A stretch of 8,462 nt of DNA from DAOSVX01 sp964440405 (GTDB lineage Bacteria; Bacillota_I; Bacilli_A; RF39; UBA660). The notes below the pieces were generated by a model. The model did no database searches, was not told where the DNA came from, and was given only the letters and a program-made list of their open reading frames with translations. The position numbers and the translations under genes were made by a program. Shown one piece after another: positions 7,019 through 8,462 of this stretch; within the stretch, counting starts at the first letter, position 1; every line of letters begins with the position of its first letter. The stretch is taken from contig CAYTSB010000039.1 of NCBI GenBank assembly GCA_964440405.1, forward strand, positions 1 through 8,462, written 5' to 3'.

Positions 7019-7275
7019 AAATATTTTTAAAAAAATTATGGAATGGAATAAAGACAATACTTGCAAGATTTAAAAGTCCAGTAGTATGGGCTGGTATTAT
7101 AGCAATAGTAACTATAATATTCAATACTGCAGGTTATCAAGTATCAGACTTAACATCTTGGAAAATGGTAGGAGATATATTTGAAAAAATATTATCTAAT
7201 CCAGCAACAATAATTTCAATATTAGTAGCAATATTTGCTTATATTAATAATGCATCAGATAAAAAGAATTTCTAA
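7015..7275 (+). CDS. Phage holin, phi-LC3-type
   Basis: The 86-aa product has a basic N-terminus (MKIFLKKLWNGIKTILARFK), two membrane segments (about 22-40, PVVWAGIIAIVTIIFNTAG; about 61-78, SNPATIISILVAIFAYI), a short polar linker between them, and the terminal NNASDKKNF that resembles the NNPT-type ending of phi-LC3 holins. Such holins form membrane lesions late in infection so that the endolysin can reach the cell wall. It starts inside the end of the preceding membrane protein (ATGA overlap) behind aaaggaaag, and the endolysin follows within about 10 nt, the usual holin-lysin order. Confidence 0.87.
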   Translation: MKIFLKKLWNGIKTILARFKSPVVWAGIIAIVTIIFNTAGYQVSDLTSWKMVGDIFEKILSNPATIISILVAIFAYINNASDKKNF

Positions 7276-7284
7276 GAGGTGGTT

Positions 7285-8040
7285 ATGAATAAATTATTAA
7301 AATTCATTAATGAGGTAATCAAAATATTCAAGTCATATAAAATACCTCAAAAAGAAGTCATTAAGGAAGAAAAACCACAAGAAGAAGTAAATATACCAGT
7401 TGAAGTAGAAACACCTGTTATAGTGCCTGAAATCAAACCTAGTGAAGTTATAGAGAACAAACCTATTGAAACATATAAAATGTTATCAGTAAAAGAGTAT
7501 CAAACATACTTAAAAAAGATAGGATTGTATACAAAAGGAATAGATGGAATAGTAGGTAATGGAACTGAAAAAGCAATATATCAATTTAATACTATATTCT
7601 TAAATGATAAAAGTGATATATATACTGAAAAAACTGATAGATTATTAAGAGTAATATATGAAACATATTCAAAAAGTCCATATATGAAAGATAGTGATTG
7701 GCAATACTTTAAGAACTTTAAGAAAACTGAATATAAATGTCCTAAATGGTGTGATGGATACCCACATGAAATTGCATTTCGTTTAGTTATGGCGAATCAA
7801 TATGCTAGAAATATTCACATGAAATCAATGAATATAAGTTCAGGAGTTAGATGTCAAAAGCATAATGACGAACTAAAAAATAGTACTAAAAATAGTAAAC
7901 ATTTAGTAGGACAAGCAAGTGACAATGGTATAAATGGAGTTAGTGCAAGTGCATTAATGAAAACTTATGGAGAACTTTCATTTGTATATTATAAATATGC
8001 TATAACTTCAAAATATGTTCATATAAGTGTTAGATTATAA
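7285..8040 (+). CDS. Endolysin: peptidoglycan-binding domain plus M15-type zinc peptidase
   Basis: The 251-aa lysin has an amphipathic N-terminal helix (1-20), a Pro/Glu/Val-rich linker (about 21-62), a PG-binding-1-like domain (about 66-105, YQTYLKKIGLYTKGIDGIVG then TEKAIYQFN), and a C-terminal M15-type (D-Ala-D-Ala carboxypeptidase/hedgehog fold) peptidase. The zinc motif SxHxxGxAxD is exact: S204, H206, G209, A211, D213; the third ligand should be H246 in YVHISVR. SSGVRCQKHN (185-194) and the Cys pair KCPKWCDGYP (151-160) also fit. It should cut peptide bonds of the wall stem peptides once the holin opens the membrane. The usual Asp two residues after the last His is Ser248. The frame also opens at GTG 7279, but that codon overlaps the Shine-Dalgarno agagg (7275-7279), so ATG 7285 is the better start. 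No signal peptide is evident. Confidence 0.9.
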   Translation: MNKLLKFINEVIKIFKSYKIPQKEVIKEEKPQEEVNIPVEVETPVIVPEIKPSEVIENKPIETYKMLSVKEYQTYLKKIGLYTKGIDGIVGNGTEKAIYQFNTIFLNDKSDIYTEKTDRLLRVIYETYSKSPYMKDSDWQYFKNFKKTEYKCPKWCDGYPHEIAFRLVMANQYARNIHMKSMNISSGVRCQKHNDELKNSTKNSKHLVGQASDNGINGVSASALMKTYGELSFVYYKYAITSKYVHISVRL

Positions 8041-8073
8041 AAGGACTTACTCAAAGCGAGTAGGTCTTTTTTT
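8041..8073 (+). terminator. Strong, probably bidirectional terminator between lysin and HNH gene
   Basis: Arms 8044-8052 (gacttactc, with position 8044 the second g) and 8058-8066 (gagtaggtc) form a 9-bp stem with one G-U pair and a 5-nt loop (aaagc). A-T and G-T pairs extend the stem outward to about 8041/8069. Seven T (8067-8073) follow on the plus strand. On the minus strand the same hairpin is followed by tccttttat, so it can also stop transcripts from the converging HNH gene, whose stop codon (8072-8074) overlaps the T tract. Confidence 0.88.
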
Positions 8074-8462
8074 ATTTGTCTAAAAAACTAATTTTAAATA
8101 TATCTATAAAATCTTGTTTATTCCAATTGTAATATTTCATTGTTTCTTCTTGTCCTATTAATTTCCAATTATTAATTAAATCTAAATCTTCGTGGCAATG
8201 TCTACACAATGGAAGAACTAAACCATACTTTTTACTTGTTTGTCGTCTTGCACCATTAAATATTTCATGCAAATCATCTCTTGGAACTTCTTTATTTGAA
8301 TATAATTTACAAAAATAACAATGATCTAAATCTTTTGTAAAGATACTATATCGTTCTTTTTCAGATTTTAATTGTTTTTTACTAATTTTATTTAAAGGTG
8401 TTTTAACGCGTTTTAAGACACTTTTACTTCTAGGGGTAATATTTATACTACTGACACTTGTT
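8072..8462 (-). CDS. HNH endonuclease-like protein, partial (start beyond the right edge)
   Basis: Read on the minus strand, the frame is open from the window edge to a TAA at 8074-8072, giving 129 visible residues with no in-frame ATG. The TTG at 8272 is internal and not a believable start, because the frame upstream carries the first half of the motif: CYFC (residues 48-51 of the visible part, near 8312-8323), then LHEIFNG (64-70), KKYGLVLPLCRHCHEDLD (77-94), and a C-terminal NKQDFIDIFKISFLDK. The CxxC plus CxxxH-type pairs and the LHEIFxG segment fit a zinc-bound HNH fold of the phage type. The N-terminal basic stretch (SVLKRVKTPLNKISKKQLKS) is typical of small phage HNH/NinG-like proteins. 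It converges on the lysis operon with the shared terminator between, and may belong to another phage transcription unit or a flanking prophage or host region. Catalytic activity is inferred, not shown. Confidence 0.75.
   Translation of the reverse strand, partial: TSVSSINITPRSKSVLKRVKTPLNKISKKQLKSEKERYSIFTKDLDHCYFCKLYSNKEVPRDDLHEIFNGARRQTSKKYGLVLPLCRHCHEDLDLINNWKLIGQEETMKYYNWNKQDFIDIFKISFLDK

Noticed and set aside
7279..7284. GTG start for the endolysin at 7279
   Set aside because: That codon lies inside the agaggtgg Shine-Dalgarno that properly serves the ATG at 7285.
8072..8272. 66-aa minus-strand gene starting at TTG 8272
   Set aside because: The frame is open to the window edge and the CxxC half of the zinc site lies upstream of this TTG, so 8272 is internal.
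1..8462. Mycoplasma-type genetic code (TGA as Trp), suggested by the low GC content
   Set aside because: TGA ends genes at 791-793 and 7016-7018 at sensible operon junctions, and Trp is encoded by TGG throughout.

Overview
This window is the late half of a tailed-phage (siphovirus-type) genome or prophage from a very AT-rich Gram-positive host, probably a low-GC Bacillota or Mycoplasmatota gut bacterium. The evidence is gene order and protein character: tail assembly chaperone pair, tape measure, tail-tip proteins, receptor-binding fiber, small membrane proteins/holin, endolysin. TGA acts as a real stop (ends of the T frame and of the 99-aa membrane protein) and TGG encodes Trp, so this is the standard bacterial code and not the mycoplasma code. 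A run of exactly 100 N (4364-4463) is an assembly gap, which points to a draft or metagenomic scaffold.

Layout, left to right. The first 39 bases are the last codons of an upstream late gene, probably the major tail protein, followed by a rho-independent terminator (45-80). Next come the tail assembly chaperone G (120-500) and the T frame (to 793), apparently joined by a -1 ribosomal frameshift at a canonical T_TTT_TTA heptamer (404-410). The 603-aa tape measure protein follows, then a 127-aa small tail protein, a tail-tip protein with a coiled coil and a carbohydrate-binding-like region broken by the gap, and a 653-aa DUF859-like receptor-binding/minor structural protein. Just after the fiber is an easily missed 27-aa ORF with a perfect Shine-Dalgarno; its last residues match the end of the fiber. 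The lysis module has a 99-aa one-TM protein, an 86-aa phi-LC3-type holin and a 251-aa endolysin with a peptidoglycan-binding domain plus an M15-type zinc peptidase. A strong, probably bidirectional terminator (8041-8073) closes the transcription unit. A minus-strand HNH endonuclease-like gene converges on it and runs off the right edge.

The plus-strand genes from 120 to 8040 are densely packed. The junctions at 2611, 2994 and 4646 (TAATG) and at 7015 (ATGA) overlap, so they read as one translationally coupled late operon: build the tail, bind the host, then lyse it. No tRNA, CRISPR array, insertion sequence, integrase or recognisable attachment site was seen, and no gene-free stretch reaches 300 bases. 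I found no wholly new system. The most notable points are the frameshift signal, the duplicated fiber C-terminus, the MKLNIQLFA leader on the fiber, and the incompletely resolved tail-tip gene.
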